DNA of 64,000 bases from Progne subis subis (taxonomy: Eukaryota > Chordata > Aves > Passeriformes > Hirundinidae), in NCBI GenBank assembly GCA_022316685.1, contig JAKJHU010000534.1, positions 62,001-126,000 on the forward strand, given 5' to 3'. Below are positions 11,526 to 22,900 of the stretch, in pieces. Below the pieces are notes generated by a model. The model had not been told where the DNA came from and did not search any database. It saw only the letters and a list, made by a program, of their open reading frames with translations. The position numbers and the translations under genes are program-made. How positions within the stretch are numbered: position 1 is the stretch's first letter; the number at the start of each line of letters is the position of its first letter.

Positions 11526-14400
11526 TTAAAAACTTAAAAGAAACTTTAAAATAATAAAAACAAAAGTAAAAATAAAAACAAATAAAATAAAATTATAAAG
11601 CTTGAAGAAATAAAAGAGAAAACCTTTTTAAAATACAAACAAAAAAATTACATGAATAAATAAAACTCAATAAAATAAAAGAGAATTAAAACAATTGCTA
11701 AAGTCAAAAAGTAAAATAAATAATGATATAAAAATAAATGCAGCTGTGAGGAAAACTTCCAAAAAAACCACCTCAGAACACTCCAATGTCCAGCAAATCC
11801 CCGAACCTCCCCTGGAAACCTCCCCCCGCCTGAAACCCCAAATTCCCATTCTTAGTCCCCCATATCTCGCCTTGAGAATCCCCCAAACCCTCCTCATATG
11901 CCCAAAAATTTCCACTCAAGCCCCAAATTCCCCTCTTGAAGCTCCAAATTCCCCCCCTAAACTCCCCCTCGATTCCCCAAAATGCCCTCGGGAACCCCCA
12001 AGTCCTCCCCGGGACCCTCCCAATTCCCTCCTGAACCCCCACATTTCCACCCCCAAACCCTCACAATTTTTCCTCTTAACCCCCAAATCCGCCCCTGAGC
12101 CCCCAGATTTCTCCTGCAAATTCACCTCTGGGTCTCTTCCTCCTCCGGCAGCGGCCGGGGCCGCCGCCGGCACAGCAGGCAGCGCCCCCAAACCCAGAAT
12201 CCAGGCCCCCCAGCGCCCCCCAAACCTCAGAATCCAAGTCCCACTCAGGACTGCCCTCATGAGCCACGAGCCTCCTCGGGAGACACCGAAATCAGGGAAG
12301 GGAGTGGGGGACCCCGGGGGGAATTCGGGGTCCGCCAAAAATCGGAGAGGGGAGAAAACATGGCAGAGGAAATTTTGGGGGGGGGGGGGGGGGATGGGAC
12401 GGGACGCGGCCAAGGGGAATTGAAGGGATCCAGGTAAGAATTCCGGGGATTGGGGGGGACGAGGAGGACCGGAAACGCCCCTCAGCCACGCAGAAACCCA
12501 TAGAGATAAGGGGTGGCGGACCAGAAACGCCCCCGCCCTCTCGGAATCATCGAGATAACAAAGAGGGGCACCGGAATGCCGCTCCGCCACGCAGAAAAAC
12601 CATAGAGATACGGAGTGGCGGACCGGAAACGCCCCCCGCCCTCTCGGAATCATCGAGATAGCGAAGAGGGGCACCGGAATGCCGCTCCGCCACGCAGAAA
12701 AACCACAGAGATATGGAGGGGCGGACCGGAAACGCCCCCCGCCCGATCGGAATAATACACTTATTCCCTCGGAGGACCGGGACTCCCCTTCGCCACGCGG
12801 AAATCATAGCGATGGCGGGTGGAGGACCGGACCTGTGCAGCTGCAGGTGCTTCCTGTCATGATTTCCCAACTGAGCCCCCCTGCTCCCGCACGTCTAGGG
12901 GCTATGGTATCCTCGCCGACCTCGTGGGAAGGTGCCAGCGCAGGGAGCCCTGAGGGGCGAGCCCCAATAAAGGCGCTGGGAGCCCCCAGAAATCCGAATT
13001 TGGGGAGGGGGACACGGGATGGGACAAAAGTCAAGTTCGTTTGTTGGTAGTTTTTTGAGGGGTTTATTGGGGGGGCGGGGGGGGAGGTGAGTCCTGACGC
13101 CCTCAGCTCCCCTCTTTTTTGGCCACGATGACAACAGCAGACAGAATCAGACCTGAAAGGGAAAGGGGAGAGGTTTGGACCTACAATAAGTCCCCCAGAA
13201 GTCCTAAACATCCCCCAGATTTCCCCCCTGGAAGTCCAAAACCCCCTCAGAACTTCCCAGGACCGCTCTGTGTCCACAGCACTGTCCCGAAGCTCGACCT
13301 GGCCTCGGGGACAGGGAGAGAAGGGAGGCAAAAAAGAACGTGCCCAAAAATACCCGCCCAAAAACCTCTAAAAGAAATGCCCCAAAAGACCCCCCAAGCG
13401 CAACTACCGCAACCCTGCCGCTCGCCAAATTCGAACCAAAAAAGCCTTCGTGCTAGGCTATATTTTAAATTTTAGTATTTATTATGTTTATATTTATCAT
13501 TATCGTTTCTGTTTTATATCTGTACCTATGTATATTATAGATATCATAATTCACATAGCATGTCGTGATAGAGATTGTATTTATTTATATTGCTGATATT
13601 ATTTTTCATATTTTACATTTCACTTTTTATTAATTATACTTTCCTATTTTTCTATTGATTTTTAAAATTTTCTCTTTGTTTATATGTTAAACGACGTTTT
13701 AAACTATACAAATTCATTAACCTGACGCATCAGAACTACAATCAATTCGAATTAAATGAGCCTGCTTTTCTAAAGGGTAAAGATTTCATTCTCATTAAAA
13801 TAATATTGGCAGATGTTCTCTTTCTGTGGTTTTTTTTCGGGGGGGGTGTGGGGTTGTTGTTTGTGTGGAGGGTTTATTTGGTTGGGGTTTTTTTGGTGCT
13901 TTGTGGGGCGTTTTTTGCTTGTTTTGGGTGGGGTTTTTGTTTTTTTTTTGTTCTTGTTGGTGTTGTTTGCTTTGTTTTGGATTTCTTTCTTACTAAACAA
14001 TGAGGTTTGGAGACTTCCAGAATAAAAAATCTACTTTCTTTTATTGCTGCCTCTGAAATACACTCTGACATCAAGTGACTGCTGCTAACACTGTTCATGG
14101 GTAGAATGAGACCTGTTAGGGGGTAAAAAGGAAAAAAGAGCACCGTGCCGTTTACAGCTTTCTCCGTTGGGGTTCTTCAATGGAGCAGAAAATAGAGAGG
14201 TTTTGCTCTCACTCCCGGTTCTATCCAGACCTTTGGTGGCCACGGATGTCATTTTCCAACTTCTTTGTTGCCAACAGGCAATCTGCCACATACTTGGAGT
14301 AAGAAAGGGTAAGGGGGGAAAAAAAGAAAAAATGAAAAAAAAAAAAGAAGAAATAAAACACTTTAAAATAAAATAATAGTAATAAAATAAAAAATTAAAT
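11526..14400. repeat. 2.9-kb tandem repeat, unit 5 (hybrid, last)
   Basis: The left part matches units 1-4 up to about 13835. From the T/G tract on (13838 onward) it diverges and instead resembles the E1 elements at 38.7-39.1 kb and 60.85-61.3 kb. This unit is therefore the boundary between the 2.9-kb array and the 22-25-kb macro-array. It also lacks one C near 11801, which shifts the C-rich open frame and argues against coding. Confidence 0.9.
13266..14390. repeat. E1 element, copy A
   Basis: First E element of the macro-unit, fused to unit 5 of the 2.9-kb array. Its tail contains GTTCTTCAATGGAGCAGAAA, TTTGGTGGCCACGGATGTCA and an A-rich end at 14310-14390. On the minus strand a short frame (about 14085-14291) reads through the tail. 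A similar frame occurs in E2 of copy C, but it is broken elsewhere. Confidence 0.85.
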
Positions 14401-14874
14401 AAAAGTAAAATAAATAAAATTACCCCTTTACCAATGCTTTTTCATTCTGGACTTCCAGCAGAAGTCTTTTCAGGCTCATGTTTTCACTACCAAGTCTTGT
14501 GTTTGGAGCAATCCCTTGCCCCTTGTGCCTTTTTCTTGTCAGATCATGGATTCCTGTGCTTGGAGATGTTTGAGTTAGGAAGTTTGTTACGTGGCTTGGA
14601 CACTGCTGACAGTCATTTCAGCGGCAGACACAACCAGTGCATATTGGGGCAGATGTTTGCACTACGTTTTATCTCTTCTGCTTTCCTAATTTTTTTTAAA
14701 AAAATAAACCAACCCAGACTTTTCCCTGCTGCCTTTCCTTGAAACCTTCTGTCTAACTTTCACCTTCCATCTGGGCCTCAAGCATGTTACAGACTCACTA
14801 TTAAAATATATAAGACTTATATTTGTTAGATAAACACTTAATCTAATTTTTCTTGTTGGCATTTTTTTCCTCTG
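14400..14874. other. Linker between E1 and the minisatellite, copy A
   Basis: Unique sequence present once per macro-unit (also 39230-39670 and 61395-61870). On the minus strand, sequence ending at about 14423 could encode a roughly 24-residue leucine/lysine-rich tail before a stop. It stays open in the last 75 bp in all three copies but is frameshifted upstream (one base differs near 14551 versus C). It may be a decayed exon end. No family recognised. Confidence 0.45.
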
Positions 14875-15095
14875 GGAAACCTGGACTGGATTACTGGCAA
14901 AACCTGGAATGGATTCACCTGGTTGCAGGGAAAACCTGGACCGGATTCCTGCTGGAAAACTGGAATGGATTCACCTGGTTGGATGGAAAACCTGGACTGG
15001 ATTATCCCCAGAAAACTGGAATGGATTCACCTGGGTGGAGGGAACACCTCGACCGGATTCCCACCGGAAAACCAGAATGGAGTCACCTGGTTGGA
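14875..15095. repeat. 56-bp minisatellite, 4 copies (copy A)
   Basis: The unit reads roughly AAAACCTGGACTGGATT, then a variable spacer, then AACTGGAATGGATTCACC and TGGTTGGATGG. Each 56-mer is itself two diverged halves, both built on CCTGGA(C/A)TGGATT. The final copy begins AACACCT and is shared by all three loci, so new copies were added internally or at the left. Confidence 0.9.
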
Positions 15096-15310
15096 TTCCC
15101 CTAATTTAACTTTCCAAAAAGTACCAGACAACTTCCACCTCATCTTGAGCCACATGCCTTTCTTTGGAGCCCTCAATACCTGTCAGCATTCACATGCTAC
15201 TGCTCCCCTGGTAACACACCAAGCCCCTCACTGCTTAAACCAGGGTCCCTCCAAATACAAGGGCTGTGCCAGCCTTTCCAGCACTAGCATTGCCAGGTCT
15301 CCCACACGCG
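15096..15310. other. Short unique segment before E2, copy A
   Basis: About 215 bp of unique sequence, also present at 39891-40104 and 62256-62474. I see no gene or motif of note in it. Confidence 0.5.
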
Positions 15311-16340
15311 GCGGGGCCGGGCACGGGGGGAGCTGCAGTACCACCCTGTGTCCGCAGGGTGGCAGCACTGCCCCGAGTTCACAGCCAGGGCTCAGGGACA
15401 GGCAGAGAACAGAGACAAAAAAGAACGTGCCCAAAATCCCCGCCCAAAAATCCTCTAAAAGAAATGCCCCAAAAGACCCCCAAAGTGCAACTACCAGAAC
15501 CCTGCCACTCACCAAATTCAAACCAAAAATGCCTTGATTGTAGGCTATAGATCAAATTTTTAGTATTTATTATATTAATCATTAGCATTTTGTTCTATAT
15601 CCATATCTGTGTACATTAGATATATTATAATACACATAGCATGTTATAATAGAGATTGTATTTATTTATATTGCTGATATTATTTTTCATATTTTACATT
15701 TCACTTTTTATTAATTATACTTTCTTATTTTTTTATTGATTTTAAAAAATTTGTGTGTGTTTATATTTTAAACTAAATGAATTGCATTAACCTAACACAT
15801 CAGAACAACAATTAATTAGAATTAAATTAGCCTGCTTTTCTAAAGGGTAAAGATTTATTTCTCATTCAAATAATATTGGCATATTTTCTCTTTCTGTGGT
15901 TTTTCTCAAGGGGGGTTGTTTGTGGGGGGTTTTGTTTTGGATTTGTTACTAAACAATGAGGTTTGGAGACTTACAGAATAAAAAATCTACTTTCTTTTAT
16001 TGCTACCTCTGAAATACACCCCGACATCAAGTTACTGCTGCTAATACTCTGCATGGGTAGAATGAGACCTGTTAGGGGGTAAAAAGGAAAAAACGGCACC
16101 GTGGCGTTTACAACTTTCTCCAGTTGGGGTTCTTCAATGGAGCAGAAAATACAGAGGGGTTTTGCTCTCACTCCCGATTCTATCCAGACCTTCGGTGGCC
16201 ACGGATGTCATTTTCCAACTTCTTTGTAGCCGACAGCCAAACTTCCACGTACTCGGGGTAAGAAAGGGTAATGGGGAAAAAAAAAAAAAAAGAAAAAAGA
16301 AAACAGGAAAAAAAAGTGAAGAATAAAACATTTTAAAATT
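15311..16340. repeat. E2 element, copy A
   Basis: Second, more diverged E element. It has the GC-rich head GGGCACGGGGGGAGCTGCAG, AAAATCCCCGCCCAAAAA where E1 has AAAATACCCGCCC, the A/T-rich middle, and the CCACGGATGTCATTTTCCAACT word before an A run. Its T/G tract is much shorter than in the 2.9-kb units. Confidence 0.85.
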
Positions 16341-16610
16341 AATTAAAAAGTAAAAAATAAGAAACTAAAATAAAATTATACGTTAAAAATATAAATTAAA
16401 AACCACTGAATAAAAATAACATGATAATAAATTTAATATTTTAAAAATTAAAATTAAAAAGTAAAGAAAATATAATAACAAAAGTAAAAATATAATAAAT
16501 AAAATTAAAATATAAAGATGAAAGAAATTAAATAGAAAACCATTTTAAAAATTCAAAACAAAAAAATCCATGAAAAAATAAACTCAATAAAATAGACTGG
16601 GGAAAAAAAA
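16341..16610. other. A/T-rich segment after E2, copy A
   Basis: A-rich low-complexity DNA, related to 1-240 of the 2.9-kb unit (shared words such as AAAACAAAAAAATTACATGA and AATAAACTCAATAAAATA). This suggests the 2.9-kb unit and the E2 junction share an ancestor. No gene seen. Confidence 0.6.
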
Positions 16611-19022
16611 AAAAAATGCAGCTCTTCTCTCCTGCCACTGCCTAACACAGCTCCAGCAGTATCCTGCAGTATGCAGGGACGGGGAAAACAAACCCAGTGC
16701 CTCCCAGACAAGAAGGTTTTTAGACAATTCCCAGTTTTGCTTGGAAACAAGTTCTATTTGAGCGGGAAACTCACTTCGCATGAACGTCCAAATGCGCCAA
16801 GAAAGAACCTGCCCCTTATGTCCAAGGAACAGCAATTAGGCCAGGATTTAAGTTTTAATGGGATTGGTGTCATTCAAAATGCAGTAAATTGAACTTTACA
16901 GAGATTCATGATGGCAATTAAACACTCAGCAAGTTTTCCTGGGAATTTACAACATTCTGCAGATACGGTGCTCCACAATGCCGATTTACTGACACTCTTT
17001 TGGAAAATTTCCTTGCAAACGTGCCCTAAGATGTACAAAAATGCCAACTGGGATGGAAAATCAGCATTTGCAATAAATATGCCCTCACTCAAATCAGAGA
17101 GAGGAAAACCATGAAATAAAAGGAAGGAAGAACACCCAAAGCCCAGCTTGCCTGGAAAACAAGCGCGGGAATTTCTAACATTGAAAACTTTTGCAACAGT
17201 CAGGAAGTTGGTGGAAGTTCATGGAAGAGGATGATTTAAAATCTGCCTCCTCTGCTCTGATTTTAAAGGGAAGTGAGAACTAAACTTGTCAGCTTACACT
17301 TCTCCAAGACTTATCTGTATTTTGCGTGAGTAGCAATGCAAAGAAACTCCAGTCTTACTTGGATTTTGCTGATCTGAAACTCTCGGCAGAGCGGAAAAGT
17401 TTCAGTGGAACGAGAGAGCCACAATTGCTGGAAGAACAAAATTCAACGGGGCAGAAGTCAGGAACTTCATTTACAAATCCATGCAGGAGGAGGAGGATGA
17501 CACCAGGAATGCACTCCAGCTGAAGGCAAGGATTTAGTGGAAAAGGCAGGAAATCAAATGGAGCTACTTGTTGGTTATGCTCAAGCAGTTATCCAGGAGT
17601 CAGAGAGAAAAGAGGGAAGCCTGGCCTGGGAAAAGGCCTTTGGGCGGCTTCGCTTCCTAGCGGCTCTCTCCTTTGCCAGCTCCCTGGAAGAGGAAAAACA
17701 ACAGGAATAAACCTGTTTCAAACCCGGGCAGGACGCCCTCGCTTCGGGCAGACGGAAGCGCAGCTCCCCGGGAGCGAGTCCAGGCCGTGCGCCGGGGAGC
17801 TCCGGGAATCTGGGATGGCCTGCGTGATGGAAGGGCTGGAAAAGCACCCCCAGCTGCCGGCTTTAGTGCTGGGACACAGCCAGGCCTGGGCTCAGGCTTA
17901 GAGCTGGGACTGCACAACACCCCAAAGCCGGCTTAGACATGCAGCATTACACCCAGCACCCAGCTTCAGGAGAAACTCGGCTGGGAGAAGCCCCCTGGAT
18001 GCTCCCCCAGAATACTGACCTCACCCTGCAGCTCCTCCAAAGGAGGAGAACCTACGGCAATCATCCCCAAATCCATGGATTTCCGCTTCTTCGGAACCAA
18101 AGCGGCAGCAAAATGTGTCCAAACTGGACTGCAAACCGGCAGGTCCCAGGAGACACGGGGATTTATTCCAGAGGGGACACAAGGATCCCTCAGCCAGCCA
18201 GTATTTCCCTCGGGCTCTTCCCACTGCTCTCTGAGGACACAAGCACCACTTTTTCCCTGCTGTTCCCCTTTCCATCAATGCAAAGAGTTCTGTTCTCCGC
18301 CGGCTCCATGGTCAGGAAGGAAAACGGGAATATTACCTTGACACAGAGTGTCCAGGAGGGTGTGACTGAGGCAGGACCCCCAGCTCCCAATCCACCGCTG
18401 CTTCTGGATTTCTGAGCAGCTCCTTCCCAGCACCTTTCCCTGGCTGCCATGTCCACAGACACCTTCTCCACGCAGTTCAAAAAGCGACAGAAACACAAAG
18501 AAGATCAAAGATCAAGCCATGTGTTTCCAGGCTGGGGAGAAGGACGGAGGTGTAATACCCATATTTAGTTAAGAACAGTAGAGCCATTTTTTCATGACCT
18601 TGAGTATCTGCAAAGGGCAGTAAAAGCTGACAAACTCCTTTATTAACTTATTAGCAGCAGAGAAATTAAATTTTACATTTAGTTAAGATCAAGTTTTGCT
18701 GCTAAAAATTAAGGAGGTGCCATGTTGGTGTTAGTGCTTTTAACCTTCTGACATTAGAGGGTATTTGTACCATTAAATTCATTATAGAAGCAGCTTACTT
18801 TAAAATAAGACTTCTTACAATACACTTGGCCAAAAAAGAGTCCCAAAAATCAAGATACAAGTCTCACAGCTATTAAAAAAAAAGAGTTGTCTTTGGTGTG
18901 TATAACTTGACAGCCCCTCATGCTTTCAGTCCTTACCATTTATTTCTACCAAGTTGATGATTGAAACCTCATAGAAAGCTAAAAAAAAACCCCAAAATCC
19001 AGGACAAAGCTACACATTGTCC
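16611..19022. other. Single-copy segment of the macro-unit, copy A
   Basis: About 2.4 kb with no recognised gene. At 17413-17538 the plus strand can be read as a 42-residue stretch with an acidic patch (EEEDD) before a TAG. The same stretch is open in B (42240-42366) but is frameshifted just upstream between A and B. From 17.7 to 18.5 kb the sequence is GC-rich and several overlapping frames are open. A minus-strand donor-like GTCAAG|GTAATA occurs near 18336. None is convincing as a gene. Confidence 0.4.
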
Positions 19023-19027
19023 CCAGG
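19023..19027. other. Left 5-bp target-site duplication (CCAGG)
   Basis: CCAGG directly precedes the TGTCATGATCC terminus of the LTR. It is repeated at 19903-19907. The undisturbed site in copy B is CCAAG at 43853-43857, one base different. Confidence 0.85.
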
Positions 19028-19902
19028 TGTCATGATCCGCTCGTACGAGCAGGGGTCGTGATGGTTCGTTTTCTGATCTGAGAGTGCAAAACACAACACA
19101 GAGGGGATTTCAGCATTAAAACAAATGCACCTTTTATTGATTGACCATAGCAAATACGATAGAGGGATTAAGAGTGAGAGAGAGAGAGAGAGAGAGATTG
19201 GGGAAAGGGGGGGATATAGCTACCAAACGTGGAGATGGAGTCCTCGTGGTCCGGTCGATGGGTCCGCCTGTCACGTCGGGGAGAGGCTCTCTCCAAATCT
19301 CTGGTTAACTCAGGGGTTTTATTATAGTCCTCAGTCACGGGGGGAACAGGTAAGTGTTGAAGCTCCCGAGGGGGAACAGGTAGTTCATGTTCTTAGCAGT
19401 AAGCGAGAGCCATTGTCTTCTTGGTCCAACGATCACGCCTCCAGGCAAATATCTCGCTTTGGTTGAGTCAGCCCCAGCCCCCTATATTGGGGTTGTCGGG
19501 ATCTGATGTCTCAGTCCTTGAGAGGGGCCTCATATAGGGGTCTCAATCTCAGTCCTTGCAAGGGGGTTTTGATCTCTGTCTGTCTCGATGGTTGCGAAGC
19601 AGATGAAGGATTTTCCGTGGGGGACCACCAAAGTTACCCCAGAAAGTTCCCTTGGCCAAGAGGTGGGGAAATTCCTAGGCTATTGTCGTGAAGCAGGGAC
19701 CGTGAAGCAGGTGTAATCTTCGGGTACAGAACTACCATTACACTGCTCAAAGCCCGTGTACTGTGGCGTGGTGACACAGGAAAATGCACCTACGGACGAT
19801 TGGCAAGCATCCACCTCGAGCAGGCCAGAACTGCAGTGGGGTCCTCGGGGTCCTTATGACGATCGTGAGGCAAGTGAGGGAAACTTCAGACAGACTCTTA
19901 CA
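19028..19902 (-). mobile_element. Solo LTR of an endogenous retrovirus, minus orientation
   Basis: 875 bp with TGTCATG at the left and CTTACA at the right, flanked by CCAGG direct repeats and absent from copy B. These are the marks of a solo LTR left by recombination between two LTRs. In the minus sense it carries TATAATAAAA (plus 19317-19326) as a TATA-like box, AATAAA (plus 19133-19138), and a perfect 12-bp palindrome GCTCGTACGAGC near its end (19039-19050). A GA dinucleotide run lies at about 19175-19197. No internal retroviral genes remain. The 5-bp duplication is compatible with several ERV classes, so I leave the class open. Confidence 0.9.
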
Positions 19903-22900
19903 CCAGGTACCCTCTGTGTGGAGCTGTGTCACCCCCAAGTGTTTGTTCGCTCAGCCCGCCCTGGAGGCTCCAGCTGCTCCGGGGCGAGGTTAGCAGGGGA
20001 ATCGCTCGTTGAAACCGTTCCGGTCTGCGGCCTGCACTGGAGGGCCAATAAATGTGAAACTACAGAAACTATTGAAGCGTATCAAGGTTTCACAGAGGCG
20101 ATTTAAACAAAGAAGGACAGAAGGTTCAATCTCACCCTTTGCAGCACCTCTCGCGAGACACATTGACTTTCAAGATGAAGCGGTTCCTTGTCAAGAAGAG
20201 CTTGCTTTTCCAGGTTTCCTAAAATATAGCTGAGACGCCACAGTTTAGATCATGCACTTCCCACTCTGAAGCCAAAAATCCAAAGACAGCGCTCCTTCAC
20301 AACCCTGAGGGACACCCATGGATTCTGGGGCTACAGGAGGCAGTGAAAAATTCCACCGAGACACCCAGAACAGGGCAACGCTGCCTGGGAGAAGCAGCAT
20401 TACTCTCAGAGAAAATGCCATTCTGCAGCCAGGTGAGTGCTTTGGAGAATTTTACTGCTATGGAGAAAAATAAATAAATAAATAAAGCATTAGAGCTGTG
20501 GAATGAAGAAAAAATCCCCAACCACTGTCCAGAGTACAAGGGTGAACATCCACAGCAACACAGCAAAATAAATGGGAACTTCAGGAAAAAACAGAGACAT
20601 GAAAACCAGTCCAGGTGAACAACCACTGTCTATCAGAACGACGCTCGCACAAAAGAATGCTGGTCTTAATTCAGGTCACAGTTATCAAAGAATATTTGAA
20701 GACCACTTTGAAGTTCTACAAACCAAGTCAAGCCAAGCACATTTTCATTTTCTAGACAGATTTTAGGACAGCTGAGGGAGAGTCTCCAGCACGTCCTCAG
20801 CTGCCACATTTGCCTTTGCCCACCCTAGCAAGGATAGCGCATATGTGGCCAGTAGAGGTCACACCCAGCCCAAGGTCTGCCTGAGCCCCTCTGGCCGCAC
20901 TTCCTGCTGATAATGCTGACCCCTGACAGGCCCCAGCCACGACCGTTTGCTGCTGGCTTGGCAGACTTTTCGGATCAAATGGGAAGGAACCCTCCTGTGC
21001 CCTGCACCTGCTGATATCTTCCCTGCTGGAATGCAAGGGCTCGTACAAAAGACACGCCCGGTTGTTCCGTTTTGGCCTTTTTTCTACCGTTTACCTTACA
21101 CAGGTGATGTTCCTCACCACTGAGCGCTACGATGCCAACAGCGGCGATACAGAAATCCGCTCTGGGACGGAGCGGCGGGAAAAACTGCCTCTGGACTTGC
21201 CAGAGGTACAAGGGGAGCACCCTCGGTGCCGTGCCTGCTGAGTGAACGGGAGCTGGCAGGCTGACCCATAAATATTCAGAAACATAAACGTATGGCCCAT
21301 AAAGGTGGCTGGTTCCTGAAACTTTGTGAGAACCAATTTGTCTCACGAACATGAAACTAGACACAGATAAAAAGCCACGGCCTTGTTTTCTGTTTGCCTC
21401 TGAGCGTGGCACAGATCCCCCTGCAAGGGGAAGGAAGAATTGTTACCTGTCCCCAGGATCCCCACGGCCACGCGCCAACCACAACCGCAGCCAGTCGAGG
21501 CAGGCGGGACACAGCCACAACCAAGATCTCTCCCTCAAGCACAGCACGGATCAAGCGCCTAGGAAAGGAAGGGCTGCTTGAAAGGGCAGGACAGCTCCGC
21601 CCTGGGACAGAGGCAGAGGAGGAACCTGGCAGGTCGTTACACCCCCGAGCACCGCCAGACAAGCGCTCCAGGCTGCGATGCTGCCCGTCACATCCCTGAA
21701 AACCACCCGTCATACACACCAGAACAGCTGCAGCAGAGATCCAAGCGTGCCTCGCAACTGCCAGACACAAGAACAGCTTCAGGCCACTGCTTCCCTGAGA
21801 AGAAAGTGAAAACATCAACATCAGCTTGTTATCTTCGAGGGGGCTTGAGCTACAAAGGGGCACACCTTGGAAGCTTTCATTCCCATCCAAGTTGAAAAAC
21901 TGCCCAGAAAAATCACCTCAACCAAAGCTGTGATTGGAGGGAAATGAACTTATTGCTTCCATCCTGTTGATACAATTTTGTGCAGTTTGTACTGCCTAGA
22001 CTACCTCTAAAGTTATACCAAATGCATCCCCTTCCTCTGTTTCCATGATGTCATTATTAGAAGAAAATATTTAACTACTTTTGAGGCTTGTCCCTAGTCC
22101 AGTTGACATTTTCCTTTGCAGAGCTTTTCAAAGAAGCCTCTGCTTGGCCTCTCACAGGTGCTTAAGCGCCGTGACCATGATCTCACATTGTTCCCTGTGG
22201 ATTTCAGAAGAGCACTGAATTTCAAGAATAGGACAATCGATTGAAAACTCTGAGAAACACACAGACGAGAGAAAGGCTGTGCTTGGTGGGGAAATACTTG
22301 ACGCCTCTAAATCAGCAACAGCACAGCTGACGTTGCAGTGCGATAGCCATAAATCCATTTACTTGCGTGAGCAAAGGCCACAGAGTTCCCACAGATTTCT
22401 GACTTACCCAAGGTGCTCCACAGCCAGAAGGGCACAATTACCAGGAACTGGCATGTCCACCAGAGCTGCCAGCCTTATTCAGGTCGGGAACTTTGGCTCA
22501 GAAATCCCTCCATCAGCTCACAAATTCCTGGAGGCTCATTCAATTCTCGGTGGAATAAGATTCATTACGCTGCACAGACAAGGACCTTGCACCTGTTGCT
22601 AACAGCCCAGCAGCTACAGAGCCCTCTGAATGCTCTGAGGGAAACCAACAGAAGTCTGCCAGTTGCAGCAAGTGCTATTTACTTTAGGACAGGAGGCAGC
22701 TCTACGTCAGAGCTAGCACAATACCCCCTCAAACTCCAGCATCTCCCAGAGTTTTGGCCCCTTGACCAAGAAATCCTGAGCTAGATGGAAACCTGGATTT
22801 TCCTACTGCACTGGTACCAAACATCAGGAGGGGGGAATATCCCAGATCAGGTCTCCCCAGCCCATCTTCAGGCTTCTCTCCAAGCCCTCCCAAGGGTTCC

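Noticed and set aside
14875..15095. CRISPR-like array
   Set aside because: The repeats are contiguous 56-mers with no unique spacers, and the genome is eukaryotic.
21357..21890. 177-codon minus frame identical in both copies
   Set aside because: The region is almost invariant between A and B in any case, opposite-strand frames are also open, and no domain or codon signal is visible.
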